A stretch of DNA of 38,191 nt from an uncultured Agathobacter sp. (GCA_934316545.1 CAKRDT010000020.1:1-38191), one strand, 5' to 3'; numbered from the stretch's first letter, positions 5,751 to 14,860 are shown. Numbers and translations are program-made. The notes: a model not told the origin generated them from the letters alone.

Positions 5751-7706
5751 ATGAAAGTGAATTTTAAAATAGGATTTGAATATGATAAAAAAAATAACAT
5801 AAGAGCAGCGATTGCCATCACGTTAGCGATTGTTATGTATGTGACGATTGGATTTCATGTTGCGGCATTGGTGGCGTATGGTGTGTTATACTATCTGATC
5901 AAAAGCTTAAAGATTGAATTGGACGAGCGGTATCCGTGGCTATGGACATTGATCCTGTTTGTCGGAGGATCTATCTTTACTACATTTATCATCCAGAGAC
6001 TGCTTCTGGATTCTGAGTTATTTGCAAGGACAAGTAATTTTAAGTGGTTTCTGAATGTCCTGTGCTGTCTTGTTGCATATTTTATTGTTCAGTTATTTAC
6101 CAATAACAGTGGTCTTACCTGCATTATTTCTCATGTAACCCTGCTTTGCTTTGCATTTGTAAATTATTTTGTATATCTGTTTCGCGGCAATGAGTTTCAA
6201 TTTGCAGATATCCGATCAATCGGAACGGGACTCAGCGTTGCGGGGAATTATCAGCTGAGGCTTACTTCCAAAGGCGCATATGTAATCTTTGTGACAGCTC
6301 TTTTTGTTGCTTTTGTACGCAAATGGCATGTGAAATTTGCGCATGCATGGAGGATGCGGATCATCGATATCATGATGGCTTCAATTGCATGTATGCTTAT
6401 TGTTATAAACACTTATGATATCAATACCGAGACGTGGGAACAGAAAGGAACCTATCGTAACGGATATCTTCTGAATTTTGTTTTGGGAATACGCGATAGT
6501 TTTGTGTCGGCTCCGGATGGATATTCGGAAGATGCAATCCGGCAGCTGGAGAAAAATTATGAGGCTGATGATAAAAATTACGCAAAGACGGATGTCAAGG
6601 ATCCAACAATTATTGTTATTATGAATGAGTCCTTCTCTGATTTGAGCGTATTGGGGGAGCTCAAGACCAATGTGGAGGTAACCCCTTTTATTGATTCACT
6701 TAAGGAAAACACGGTGAAGGGATATGCGTTATCATCCGTGTTTGGTGCAAAGACGCCAAACTCAGAGTGGGAATATCTGACCGGAAACTCTATGGCATTT
6801 CTGCCGGGCGGATCGGTTGTTTATCAGCAATATATTAGTGATACACCCACTTCTATTGTATCGAATCTGAAAGATATCGGTTATACATGTGTTGCGATGC
6901 ATCCGTATTATGAGACCGGATGGAGCCGTAATCAGGTCTATCCGAACATAGGATATGACGAGATGCATTTTATCGATTATTTTGATCAGACTAAGATTTT
7001 ACGCGAGTATATTACGGATCAGGAATTGTACGATAAGATTATTGATCGTTATGAGAGCCGTGGGACAAACGAAAAACTGTATCTTATGGGAATTACGATG
7101 CAGAATCATGGAGGATATGGAGAGGAATATGATAACTTTCATGAGGGCGTATACAAGATTGGACGTTCTTACACAGATGCGAATCAATATCTCTCCCTTG
7201 TGCATGAGAGCGACAAAGCGGTTGAAAATCTGATCCATTATTTTTCAAGCGTGGAGGATCCTGTGGAAATTGTATTTTTTGGTGATCATCAGCCAAGTTT
7301 AAATAGCAATTTTTATCCGTTACTGAATGGTAAGGGATTATCAGGATTGACGGAAGACGAACTAGAGGCACTTTATACGGTTCCGTTCTTTATTTGGACA
7401 AATTATGACACACCGGAGGAAACGGTGGATATCACGAGTTTGAATTTCCTGTCGACACTTACCCTGGAGCGTGCCGGAGTGGAACTGCCGGAATATAATA
7501 AGTTTCTGGCAGAGCTGATGGATGTGGTACCTGCAATTAACTCCAGAGGCTATTATTCTAAGAGTAAAGGGTGTTATCTGCATCTGGATGAGGCAGCAGG
7601 GGAAGAAGCGGAATGGATTAACCGCTATCACATATTGCAGTATAATTCAATGTTTGATAAGAAGCGTCGCAGTGATGTGTTTTTTCCATATCATCTGAAC
7701 CAATAA
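5751..7706 (+). CDS. LTA synthase-like membrane phosphoglycerol transferase (sulfatase superfamily)
   Basis: A 651-residue protein with about six N-terminal membrane helices and an extracellular alkaline phosphatase/sulfatase-fold domain, the layout of lipoteichoic acid synthase LtaS. These enzymes move glycerol phosphate from phosphatidylglycerol onto a growing polymer or a glycolipid. Visible catalytic features are Glu293 in IMNESFSDL, the nucleophile Thr335 in GAKTPNSE and the metal ligands Asp512-His513 in FGDHQ. The start at 5751 is chosen because an ATG 30 bases upstream lies inside the terminator hairpin; no clear ribosome site is visible for either. The glycolipid glycosyltransferase at 1120 could make the anchor. 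LTA polymerase, primase or a periplasmic glycan modifier are all possible. Confidence 0.85.
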   Translation: MKVNFKIGFEYDKKNNIRAAIAITLAIVMYVTIGFHVAALVAYGVLYYLIKSLKIELDERYPWLWTLILFVGGSIFTTFIIQRLLLDSELFARTSNFKWFLNVLCCLVAYFIVQLFTNNSGLTCIISHVTLLCFAFVNYFVYLFRGNEFQFADIRSIGTGLSVAGNYQLRLTSKGAYVIFVTALFVAFVRKWHVKFAHAWRMRIIDIMMASIACMLIVINTYDINTETWEQKGTYRNGYLLNFVLGIRDSFVSAPDGYSEDAIRQLEKNYEADDKNYAKTDVKDPTIIVIMNESFSDLSVLGELKTNVEVTPFIDSLKENTVKGYALSSVFGAKTPNSEWEYLTGNSMAFLPGGSVVYQQYISDTPTSIVSNLKDIGYTCVAMHPYYETGWSRNQVYPNIGYDEMHFIDYFDQTKILREYITDQELYDKIIDRYESRGTNEKLYLMGITMQNHGGYGEEYDNFHEGVYKIGRSYTDANQYLSLVHESDKAVENLIHYFSSVEDPVEIVFFGDHQPSLNSNFYPLLNGKGLSGLTEDELEALYTVPFFIWTNYDTPEETVDITSLNFLSTLTLERAGVELPEYNKFLAELMDVVPAINSRGYYSKSKGCYLHLDEAAGEEAEWINRYHILQYNSMFDKKRRSDVFFPYHLNQ

Positions 7707-7734
7707 AAATCAATAAAGCCCAAGAGGAGTCATT

Positions 7735-9960
7735 GTGAGACTAAGAGATTTTTTACCATATGAAACAATTGTAATACAGTGTCATGACAATCCGGATGCG
7801 GATGCGCTGGCATGTGGATTTGCAGTATACTTATATCTGCAGTCGCATGACAAGAACGTGGAGTTGATCTATGCAGGCAGGAATCGCATTCGCAAGACGA
7901 ATCTTGTTATGATGATCCAGGATCTGGATATTCCAATCCGGCATGTAAAGAAGCTGGATCGAAAGCCGGATCTGCTCGTCATGGTAGATTGCCAGTATGG
8001 AGGGGGTAATTCGGTTCGTTTTGAAGCAGATACGATTGCGGTGATTGATCACCATCGGATTAGTACGCAGCTCCCGAAATTATCGGAAGTCAGAAGCAAT
8101 CTGGGTGCCTGTTCGACTTTGATCTGGCAGATGCTCAAAAAAGAAAATTTTGATGTGCAGAATAATCGTAGATTATCGACTGCTTTGTATTATGGATTGT
8201 ATACGGATACAAGTGGATTATCAGAATTGGCGCATCCTCTGGATAAAGATTTACGGGATGAAGCCGCATTTGATACGCAGCTGATGCACAAGTACCGAAA
8301 TGCCAATATGTCACTTGAGGATCTTGAGACTGCAGGTGCCGCTTTGCTGCACAGTGATTATTTAGAAGAATACCGCGCGGCGGTGGTCAAGTCCGGGCCG
8401 TGTGATCCCAATGTACTTGGAATTATCAGTGATCTGATACTGGAAGTAGATGCGATTGACATATGTGTGGTCTTTAATGTGGTGCAGGATGGAGTGAAAT
8501 TTTCCGTCCGAAGCTGTATTAAGGAAGTGAAGGCAAGTGAACTTGCTGCGGAAATCAGTAAGGGAATCGGTTCCGGTGGAGGACACGAGGCCAAAGCCGG
8601 TGGATTTATCTCGATGGATCTGTTGACACAGGAATATCTGAAATTGTGTGAGATGCATCATTTTATGCCGCGCATGGAGTTGGATGAGGAGGGCGACAGC
8701 GAGCATCCGTCCGCTTCTGGAGTAAAATCGGTTTTGGAATACCGTTTTCGAAAATATATGGACGATACCGATATTATCTATGCAAGTGAATGCCGGTTAA
8801 GCAGCGACAATTCGGAGCATTATTGCAGAAAGTCGGTTCCTTGGGGATTTGTCCGGGGGACGGATCTGGCAGACGCAGGAACAAAGGTACTGATCCGTAC
8901 GATGCACGGTGATATCAATACAGTGGTTGAGGATGACATGATTTTTACGATCAGTCCGATTGGTGGAGTCCTGATCTGCAAAGAGTGTGATTTTGAAAAA
9001 CAGTATCGAAGTTATCCGAATTGGGAGTTCCGATTACAGGATACAGAGTATTCACCGACGATCAAGATTGAGCAATCAGGAAAAGTCATTGCGCCAATGA
9101 GCGTTGCAAAGATCTGTGTGCCGAAGGGGAAGCTTTTTATTCATGCGCGATGTCTTGACCGTAAAGTAAAACTCTTTACGGAAGCAGATGGCGAGCAGCA
9201 TTATACATTGGGCAGAATGGGAGATTATCTGACCGATGATACAGAACAGTTAGAAGGTGTATGCATAATGAAAAAAGAGTATTTTGAACAGACCTATCAT
9301 AAAGCGGGGTATATACAAGGACATAAGGCGGTTATCTTTGATTTGGATGGAACTCTTCTGAACACCCTGGAGGATCTGAAGGACGCAACCAACGCGGCAC
9401 TTGCTTCGCAGGGCATGCCGCAATGTACGCTGGATCAGGTGCGCCGTTATGTTGGAAACGGAGTACGCAGACTTATGATTCGTGCGGTTCCGGATGGCGA
9501 GGATAATCCGCTTTTTGAACAGACCTTTGCTGCATTTAAGGCATATTATGCGGAGCATTGTCTGGATCATACAGCACCGTATCCGGAGATCCTTAATGTG
9601 ATGAAGGAACTGAAAGAACGCGGTATTAAGATTGCAATTGTATCGAATAAGCTGGATTCTGCGGTCAAAGAGTTGAATGAACAGTTTTTCAGTGAATATA
9701 CATCGGTTGCCATCGGGGAGATGGAAGGCGTGGCAAGAAAGCCGGCACCGGATATGGTAGAAAAGGCGCTGCGTGAATTGGGAGTGACAAAAAGTGATGC
9801 AATCTATGTGGGAGACTCCGATGTAGACATCCAGACCGCAAAAAATTCCGGATTGGAGTGTATTTCTGTTACATGGGGATTCCGCGATATCCCGTTCCTT
9901 CTGGAACACGGTGCAAAAACGATGATCGATAAGCCGTTTGAACTCTTGTCGCAGGTGTAG
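7735..9960 (+). CDS. Fusion of DHH-family phosphoesterase and HAD phosphatase (phosphoglycolate phosphatase-like)
   Basis: A 741-residue two-enzyme fusion. The N-terminal part is a DHH-family phosphoesterase: HDNPDADA (residues 17-24), MVDCQ, VIDHH, and the DHHA1 signature GSGGGHEAKAGG near residue 282. DHH enzymes cleave nanoRNA, cyclic dinucleotides or pAp. A middle region of about 190 residues is unassigned. The C-terminal 210 residues form a HAD hydrolase with nucleophile motif FDLDGTLLNT (Asp536, Asp538) and late motif YVGDSDVD, closest to phosphoglycolate phosphatase or pyrophosphatase PpaX. The start is GTG after AGAGGAG (7723-7729). An ATG at 9268, just before the HAD domain, has an AGAAGG-like sequence upstream and could start a HAD-only product. 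Both active sites look intact. Confidence 0.88.
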   Translation: MRLRDFLPYETIVIQCHDNPDADALACGFAVYLYLQSHDKNVELIYAGRNRIRKTNLVMMIQDLDIPIRHVKKLDRKPDLLVMVDCQYGGGNSVRFEADTIAVIDHHRISTQLPKLSEVRSNLGACSTLIWQMLKKENFDVQNNRRLSTALYYGLYTDTSGLSELAHPLDKDLRDEAAFDTQLMHKYRNANMSLEDLETAGAALLHSDYLEEYRAAVVKSGPCDPNVLGIISDLILEVDAIDICVVFNVVQDGVKFSVRSCIKEVKASELAAEISKGIGSGGGHEAKAGGFISMDLLTQEYLKLCEMHHFMPRMELDEEGDSEHPSASGVKSVLEYRFRKYMDDTDIIYASECRLSSDNSEHYCRKSVPWGFVRGTDLADAGTKVLIRTMHGDINTVVEDDMIFTISPIGGVLICKECDFEKQYRSYPNWEFRLQDTEYSPTIKIEQSGKVIAPMSVAKICVPKGKLFIHARCLDRKVKLFTEADGEQHYTLGRMGDYLTDDTEQLEGVCIMKKEYFEQTYHKAGYIQGHKAVIFDLDGTLLNTLEDLKDATNAALASQGMPQCTLDQVRRYVGNGVRRLMIRAVPDGEDNPLFEQTFAAFKAYYAEHCLDHTAPYPEILNVMKELKERGIKIAIVSNKLDSAVKELNEQFFSEYTSVAIGEMEGVARKPAPDMVEKALRELGVTKSDAIYVGDSDVDIQTAKNSGLECISVTWGFRDIPFLLEHGAKTMIDKPFELLSQV

Positions 9961-10049
9961 AGTTTATGATATGATTACAATAATTACGAGAGTCCGGGAA
10001 ACGGGAAATCGTAGTTCGGTATCTTACATGATTGAAGGAGTACACATAG

Positions 10050-10919
10050 ATGGAAGAGAGAATTTCAGGACACACCGGATTGCTCGCCTTGATCGGATCA
10101 CCGGTTGGACATTCCGGATCACCGGCAATGTATAATTACAGTTTTGCGAAGCTGGGGCTTGACTATGCATATGTCGCATTTGATATAAAGGAAGATCAGG
10201 TAAAGGAAGCCTTAGAGGCAATGAAGCTTTTTCATATGCGGGGCTGCAACGTGACGATGCCGGATAAAACAGAGGCTGCCAAATGTGTAGATGAGTTATC
10301 ACCGGCGGCACAGATTATTGGCGCGGTCAATACCATCGTTAATGATGATGGAAAATTGACCGGGTACATCACCGATGGCGAGGGATTTGTTCATAATCTG
10401 AAGGATCACGGAATTGATATCAAAGGCAAGAAGATTACGGTTGCCGGTGGCGGCGGGGCTGCGACTGCGATTCAGGTGCAGTGTGCGCTTGACGGAGCCA
10501 GAGAAATTACGATTTTTAATATTAAAGATGCATTCTTTGAGAGAACGCTACATACTGCGGAGAAGATCCGTGCAGCCGTGCCGGGAATCATAGTGAATGT
10601 ATATGATATTGCAGATACGACAAAGATGACAGAAGAAATTCAGTCAAGTGATATCTTTGCCAATGCAACGATCGTTGGAATGAAGCCAATGGATGACCAG
10701 AGCGTTGTTAAGGATCTGGCAGCATTCCGTCCTGGGCTTGTTGTGTGTGATGCAGTCTATAACCCGGAAGAAACAAAGCTGCTTCGCGAAGCAAAAGAAG
10801 CAGGCTGCACCTGCATTGGCGGTAAAGGTATGCTTTTGTGGCAGGGAGTTTCCGCATTTAAATTATATACGGGTATGGATATGCCGGTAGAAGAAGTAAA
10901 GGAGAAATTCTTTTCATGA
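10050..10919 (+). CDS. aroE: Shikimate (quinate/shikimate) dehydrogenase, YdiB-like
   Basis: A 289-residue enzyme that reduces 3-dehydroshikimate to shikimate. The substrate-site motif GSPVGHSGSP is at residues 16-25. The catalytic pair is Lys73 in NVTMPDK and Asp109 in YITDG, and GAVNTI is at 91-96. The cofactor domain begins with VAGGGGAAT. Several stretches (SPAAQIIGAVNTIVNDDG, VGMKP, GMLLWQG) recall the YdiB branch, which accepts quinate and either NAD or NADP, more than classical AroE. The start is the ATG after GAAGGAG (10034-10040). The stop overlaps the start of the shikimate kinase gene by four bases (ATGA), which places it in aromatic amino acid synthesis. Confidence 0.92.
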   Translation: MEERISGHTGLLALIGSPVGHSGSPAMYNYSFAKLGLDYAYVAFDIKEDQVKEALEAMKLFHMRGCNVTMPDKTEAAKCVDELSPAAQIIGAVNTIVNDDGKLTGYITDGEGFVHNLKDHGIDIKGKKITVAGGGGAATAIQVQCALDGAREITIFNIKDAFFERTLHTAEKIRAAVPGIIVNVYDIADTTKMTEEIQSSDIFANATIVGMKPMDDQSVVKDLAAFRPGLVVCDAVYNPEETKLLREAKEAGCTCIGGKGMLLWQGVSAFKLYTGMDMPVEEVKEKFFS

Positions 10920-11446
10920 GGAAGAACATTCATAATATTTTTCTTATTGGATTTATGGGTGCCGGTAAAAGCACGATTGCGAAAGCATTGCAAAGAGAAT
11001 TGGGATTTCCCCTTGTAGAAATGGATGAACGTATCGTACAGGAGCAGGGAATGTCGATTAATGATATTTTTGCCCAATATGGCGAGTCACGTTTCCGGGA
11101 TATTGAGAGTCAGCTTGTCGTTGATCTCGGGGAACAGGAGCCAAGTATCATATCTTGTGGAGGGGGCGTGGTTGTCCGTCCGCAGAATACACAGAATATG
11201 AAGAAAAGCGGAAAAATCGTTTTCCTGACAGCTACACCGGAGACCATCTATGAACGAGTGAAAAACAGTACGGATCGTCCGATTCTGAATGGGCACATGA
11301 ATGTGGAATATATTGCAGAATTGATGGAAAAGAGGCGCGCACTGTACGAGGAGGCGGCGGATATTACCATTCAGACAGATGGTAAGACCAGAGAACAGAT
11401 CTGCGAGGAAATCATTGGAAAGCTGAGGAATACGAATGAAGTTTAA
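10916..11446 (+). CDS. aroK: Shikimate kinase
   Basis: A 176-residue P-loop kinase that phosphorylates shikimate with ATP, the step after AroE. The Walker A motif GFMGAGKST is at residues 12-20. An Asp-Glu pair at 37-38 (EMDE) and the GESRFRDIE stretch fit the shikimate-binding site, and SCGGGVV is the glycine-rich substrate motif of the family. An Arg in the lid (TDRPIL) is also present. Length is normal. It overlaps aroE by four bases and the DUF624 gene by eleven, so the three are translationally coupled. The other shikimate-pathway genes are not in this window. Confidence 0.94.
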   Translation: MRKNIHNIFLIGFMGAGKSTIAKALQRELGFPLVEMDERIVQEQGMSINDIFAQYGESRFRDIESQLVVDLGEQEPSIISCGGGVVVRPQNTQNMKKSGKIVFLTATPETIYERVKNSTDRPILNGHMNVEYIAELMEKRRALYEEAADITIQTDGKTREQICEEIIGKLRNTNEV

Positions 11447-12089
11447 TTTGGATAATAAATTTTTTCAGGCTTTAGGTAAGTTGGTTGACTGCATGGCTCT
11501 GAGCGCGCTTTGGCTTGTCTGCAGCCTTCCGATCGTGACATTTGGAGCATCTACAAGTGCACTTTATTATGCGATTCATAAATCCGTACGTGGTAACAGA
11601 GGATATATGACAAAGAATTTTTTCCATGCATTTACGAAAGGCTTTAAACAGTCAACGCTGTCGTGGTTGATCCTGCTTGTCGTACAGATTGTTCTCGGGA
11701 TGGATGCTTATATCACATTCCAAACACTGAAGACAGGAAATAAAATGGGCGTATTTTTCTATTTTTTCCTGATCATGATCGTGTTTAGCATTATTTGGGC
11801 ATGCTATCTTTTCCCATATGCAGCGAGATTTGAGGATGGAGTGAAGGCGACGATGAAGAATGCTCTGCTTATGATGATCATACATCTTCCATGGTCGCTT
11901 TTGATATTGGTACTTTTTGCGGTTGCCGCAATTGCTGTTTACGTTTTCCCGGTTCTGATTTTTTTGATGCCGGCGTTATTATTCCTTACATATGATGGAA
12001 TTCTGGAACGCATTTTCCGTAAATATATGAGTGAGGAAGATCTAGAGAGAGAAAAAGAGAACGATCTTTTGGATCGTTTGGATGATTAA
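11436..12089 (+). CDS. DUF624 (YesL-like) membrane protein
   Basis: A 217-residue integral membrane protein with four or five hydrophobic helices and a charged C-terminal tail. The N-terminal stretch LGKLVDCMALSALWLVCSLP, followed by PIVTFGASTSALYYA, is typical of the DUF624/YesL family, often found next to sugar-transport genes in Firmicutes. The molecular role is unknown. It overlaps the end of aroK by eleven bases, so it is co-transcribed with aroE-aroK. No link to aromatic synthesis is known, and the overlap may reflect only operon packing. Confidence 0.82.
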   Translation: MKFNLDNKFFQALGKLVDCMALSALWLVCSLPIVTFGASTSALYYAIHKSVRGNRGYMTKNFFHAFTKGFKQSTLSWLILLVVQIVLGMDAYITFQTLKTGNKMGVFFYFFLIMIVFSIIWACYLFPYAARFEDGVKATMKNALLMMIIHLPWSLLILVLFAVAAIAVYVFPVLIFLMPALLFLTYDGILERIFRKYMSEEDLEREKENDLLDRLDD

Positions 12090-12122
12090 TCAATTAAAAA
12101 ACATAGAAAGAGGTAAGTGAAT

Positions 12123-13292
12123 ATGAAGGTTACAATTTCAGATGCAGTAAAGTATATTGGAGTCGATGATAAGACCATCGACCTGTTTGAGAGTCAGTAT
12201 GTTGTTCCGGAAGGAGTGTCCTATAATTCTTATTTGATCATGGACGAGAAAGTTGCTCTCATGGATACGGTTGATGTGCGCGGAATGCAGGAATGGGAGA
12301 AGAATCTCACAGAAACTTTGGATGGACGCAAGGTTGATTATCTTGTTATTCAGCATCTTGAGCCGGATCATGCGGGAAGTATCGGAAGACTGTTGGAACT
12401 TTATCCGGAGGTTACGCTGGTTGGAAATGCAAAAACATTTGCGATGCTTCCGCAGTTTTTTGATATTGATCCGGATGTAAAGAAACTGACAGTTGCAGAG
12501 GGTGATACATTGTCACTTGGAAGCCACACGTTGACATTCGTGATGGCACCTATGGTACATTGGCCGGAAGTCATGGTATCTTACGAGAGTACGGAGAAGA
12601 TTCTTTTCTCCGCGGATGGATTCGGAAAATTTGGCGCACTTGATGCGGAAGATGAAGAAGGCTGGGCGTGTGAGGCCAGAAGATATTATTTTAATATTGT
12701 CGGAAAGTATGGTGCTCCGGTTCAGGCATTATTGAAGAAAGCTGCAAATCTGGATATCCAGATGATTTGTCCACTTCACGGACCGGTTCTTAAAGAAAAT
12801 CTTGGATATTATATCGGACTGTATGACACATGGAGCAGTTATCGTCCGGAAAACAAGGGTGTACTGATTGCCTACGCCTCTATCCATGGAAATACAGCTA
12901 AGGTTGCTGAAACGTTTGCCGAGATGCTCCGTGCCAAGGGTGTTGAGAAAGTTGTTGTCAGCGATCTCGCAAGAGAAGATATGGCTGAGGTCATTGAGGA
13001 TGCCTTCCGTTACGATCGTATGGTTGTGGCAGGCGCAAGTTACGATGGTGGTGTATTCCCATGTATGCAGGATTTCTTACATCACTTACAGTCTAAGGCT
13101 TACCAGAATCGCACGGTTGGAATTATCGAGAATGGATCCTGGGGACCGACTGCCGGAAGAACGATGAAAGCAATTCTTGAGACGATGAAGAATGTAACGA
13201 TTGTTGATCCGATGGTAACCATCAAATCAACAATGAAAGAAGCTGATATTCCAGCGCTGGAAGCTTTGGCGGATATGGTTGCCAACGCATAG
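12123..13292 (+). CDS. A-type flavoprotein / flavodiiron protein (FprA-like oxygen or NO reductase)
   Basis: A 389-residue protein with an N-terminal beta-lactamase-fold diiron domain and a C-terminal flavodoxin domain. Diiron ligands are visible: H78-x-E80-x-D82-H83 (HLEPDH), the His in MVHWPE, the Asp in SADGFGKFG and the His in CPLHGP. The flavodoxin domain starts near residue 250 with YASIHGNTAKVAE, the FMN phosphate loop. In anaerobes such proteins reduce oxygen to water, or NO to N2O, to protect the cell; they need an electron donor such as rubredoxin, not seen here. The ATG at 12123 follows GAAAGAGG with good spacing; a GTG two codons earlier is less likely. Confidence 0.93.
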   Translation: MKVTISDAVKYIGVDDKTIDLFESQYVVPEGVSYNSYLIMDEKVALMDTVDVRGMQEWEKNLTETLDGRKVDYLVIQHLEPDHAGSIGRLLELYPEVTLVGNAKTFAMLPQFFDIDPDVKKLTVAEGDTLSLGSHTLTFVMAPMVHWPEVMVSYESTEKILFSADGFGKFGALDAEDEEGWACEARRYYFNIVGKYGAPVQALLKKAANLDIQMICPLHGPVLKENLGYYIGLYDTWSSYRPENKGVLIAYASIHGNTAKVAETFAEMLRAKGVEKVVVSDLAREDMAEVIEDAFRYDRMVVAGASYDGGVFPCMQDFLHHLQSKAYQNRTVGIIENGSWGPTAGRTMKAILETMKNVTIVDPMVTIKSTMKEADIPALEALADMVANA

Positions 13293-13363
13293 GTTTATCA
13301 TAGATAAGGGGATTGATGATTGGTAAAAGAGGCAGACTGACGAATTAAGGAGAAAATCGGAAA

Positions 13364-14776
13364 ATGAGAAAAACAAAAATTATTTGTACGATTGGACCGG
13401 CGAGTGAGAATGAGGAAACGCTGACGCAGATGTGTCAGGCGGGAATGGATGTTGCCCGTTTGAATTTTTCTCACGGAACCCATGATGAACATCAGAAAAA
13501 GATTGACCTGATCAAGAAAGTGCGTAAGAAACTTTCTCTTCCAATTGCAATCATGTTGGACACGAAGGGTCCGGAGTACCGTATTAAAACTTTCGAGAAT
13601 GGTAAGATCCATTTGGAAGAAGGTGATACATTTACCTTAACGACGGAAGATATCGTTGGAAATGAGCAGCGTGTTGCTGTCAATTACAAGAATCTGATCG
13701 AGAACCTGAAGGTGGGTGACCGCATTCTTGTAAACAATGGTTTGATCATCCTTGAGGTAACGAAGCTTAAGGCACCGGATGCCATCTGCAAGGTTATTGC
13801 CGGCGGAGATCTTTCAGACCGCAAGAGTATGAATTTCCCAAATAAAGTTATGAATCATGCTTATCTGAGCGAGCAGGATAAACAGGATCTGCTCTTTGGT
13901 ATTCAGAATGAAGTTGATTTTGTTGCGGCTTCCTTTGTATCGACAAAGCAGGATGTCGCAGATCTTCGCGCTTTTCTGGATGCAAACGGCGGTGAGGATA
14001 TTGACATTATTGCCAAGATTGAGAACCGTTCCGGAGTGGATCATGTCGAGGAAATTTGTGAGATTGCCAATGGCATAATGATCGCCAGAGGAGATTTGGG
14101 TGTCGAGATCCCGGGAATGGAGGTTCCTGCGATCCAGAAATATCTGATCAACAAGTGCCGACTGATGGGAACGCGTGTTATTACAGCGACAGAGATGCTG
14201 GAATCTATGATCCACAACCCGCGCCCGACACGTGCGGAATTATCGGATGTGGCCAATGCAGTATACGACGGATCTTCTGCAATCATGCTTTCCGGCGAGT
14301 CTGCTGCCGGTAAATATCCGGTTGATGCGGTTCGCAACATGGCAGAGATCGCAGAATATACGGAAAGCCAGATCAAGTATACGAAGCGTTTTCAGTCTTC
14401 TGATTTTGAGATCAAGAGTATTCTTGATGCAATCTCTCATTCAACATGTGCCATGGCAATCGATGTACAGGCCAAATGCATTGTGGTCAGCTCTTTGAGC
14501 GGAACGACCGTACGCATGGTCAGCCGTTTCCGTTGTCCGGTTGATATTGTTGGTATGACGACTTCGGAGCGTGTATGGCGAAAACTGAATTTGAGTTGGG
14601 GCGTAACACCGGTTCTCTGCGAGGAGTTCAATTCGATGGAGGTTATGTTCTATCATGCAATGAAAGAAGCAAAGAAGATTTTTAAGCTTCAGAAAAACGA
14701 CACGGTTGTACTGACCGGTGGTTTGATCAATGGTCAGATCGGAAATACAAATGTAATTAAAGTCGAGCGGGTATAA
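13364..14776 (+). CDS. pyk: Pyruvate kinase (divergent, without the extra C-terminal domain)
   Basis: A 470-residue pyruvate kinase, making pyruvate and ATP from phosphoenolpyruvate and ADP. It has ARLNFSHG near the N-terminus, the signature IIAKIENRSGVDH with the catalytic Lys, ARGDLGVEIP for Mg2+ and substrate binding, and NPRPTRAE. Several usually fixed positions differ: LDTKGPEYR instead of DTKGPEIR, ATEMLESM instead of ATQMLESM, and MLSGESAAG instead of MLSGETAKG. The length matches the basic enzyme; many Firmicutes carry an extra PEP-utiliser-like domain, absent here. AAGGAG (13347-13352) precedes the start. A hairpin with an embedded promoter follows the stop. Confidence 0.92.
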   Translation: MRKTKIICTIGPASENEETLTQMCQAGMDVARLNFSHGTHDEHQKKIDLIKKVRKKLSLPIAIMLDTKGPEYRIKTFENGKIHLEEGDTFTLTTEDIVGNEQRVAVNYKNLIENLKVGDRILVNNGLIILEVTKLKAPDAICKVIAGGDLSDRKSMNFPNKVMNHAYLSEQDKQDLLFGIQNEVDFVAASFVSTKQDVADLRAFLDANGGEDIDIIAKIENRSGVDHVEEICEIANGIMIARGDLGVEIPGMEVPAIQKYLINKCRLMGTRVITATEMLESMIHNPRPTRAELSDVANAVYDGSSAIMLSGESAAGKYPVDAVRNMAEIAEYTESQIKYTKRFQSSDFEIKSILDAISHSTCAMAIDVQAKCIVVSSLSGTTVRMVSRFRCPVDIVGMTTSERVWRKLNLSWGVTPVLCEEFNSMEVMFYHAMKEAKKIFKLQKNDTVVLTGGLINGQIGNTNVIKVERV

Positions 14777-14780
14777 ACGC

Positions 14781-14808
14781 TTGCATTTTCAGACGTATGT
14801 GATATAAT
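14781..14808 (+). promoter_or_regulatory. Extended -10 promoter for the BIG2 protein gene
   Basis: TTGCAT (14781-14786), 16 bases, TGA then consensus TATAAT (14803-14808), an extended -10. The -10 element overlaps the left arm of the inverted repeat at 14793-14837. Confidence 0.8.
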
Positions 14809-14846
14809 CGGAACACGGCAGATTCTATCACATACGTTTTCCCTTT
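14793..14846 (+). terminator. Terminator-like hairpin after pyk containing a promoter
   Basis: ACGTATGTGATA (14793-14804) and TATCACATACGT (14826-14837) form a perfect 12-base inverted repeat around a 21-base loop, followed by TTTCCCTTT. RNA reading through from pyk can fold it. RNA starting at the embedded promoter lacks the left arm. Confidence 0.6.
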
Positions 14847-14860
14847 ATCAGGGGGAATTT

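Noticed and set aside
9250..9909. 219-codon minus-strand open frame over the HAD domain
   Set aside because: No ribosome site, no domain, and the plus-strand HAD domain has complete catalytic motifs.
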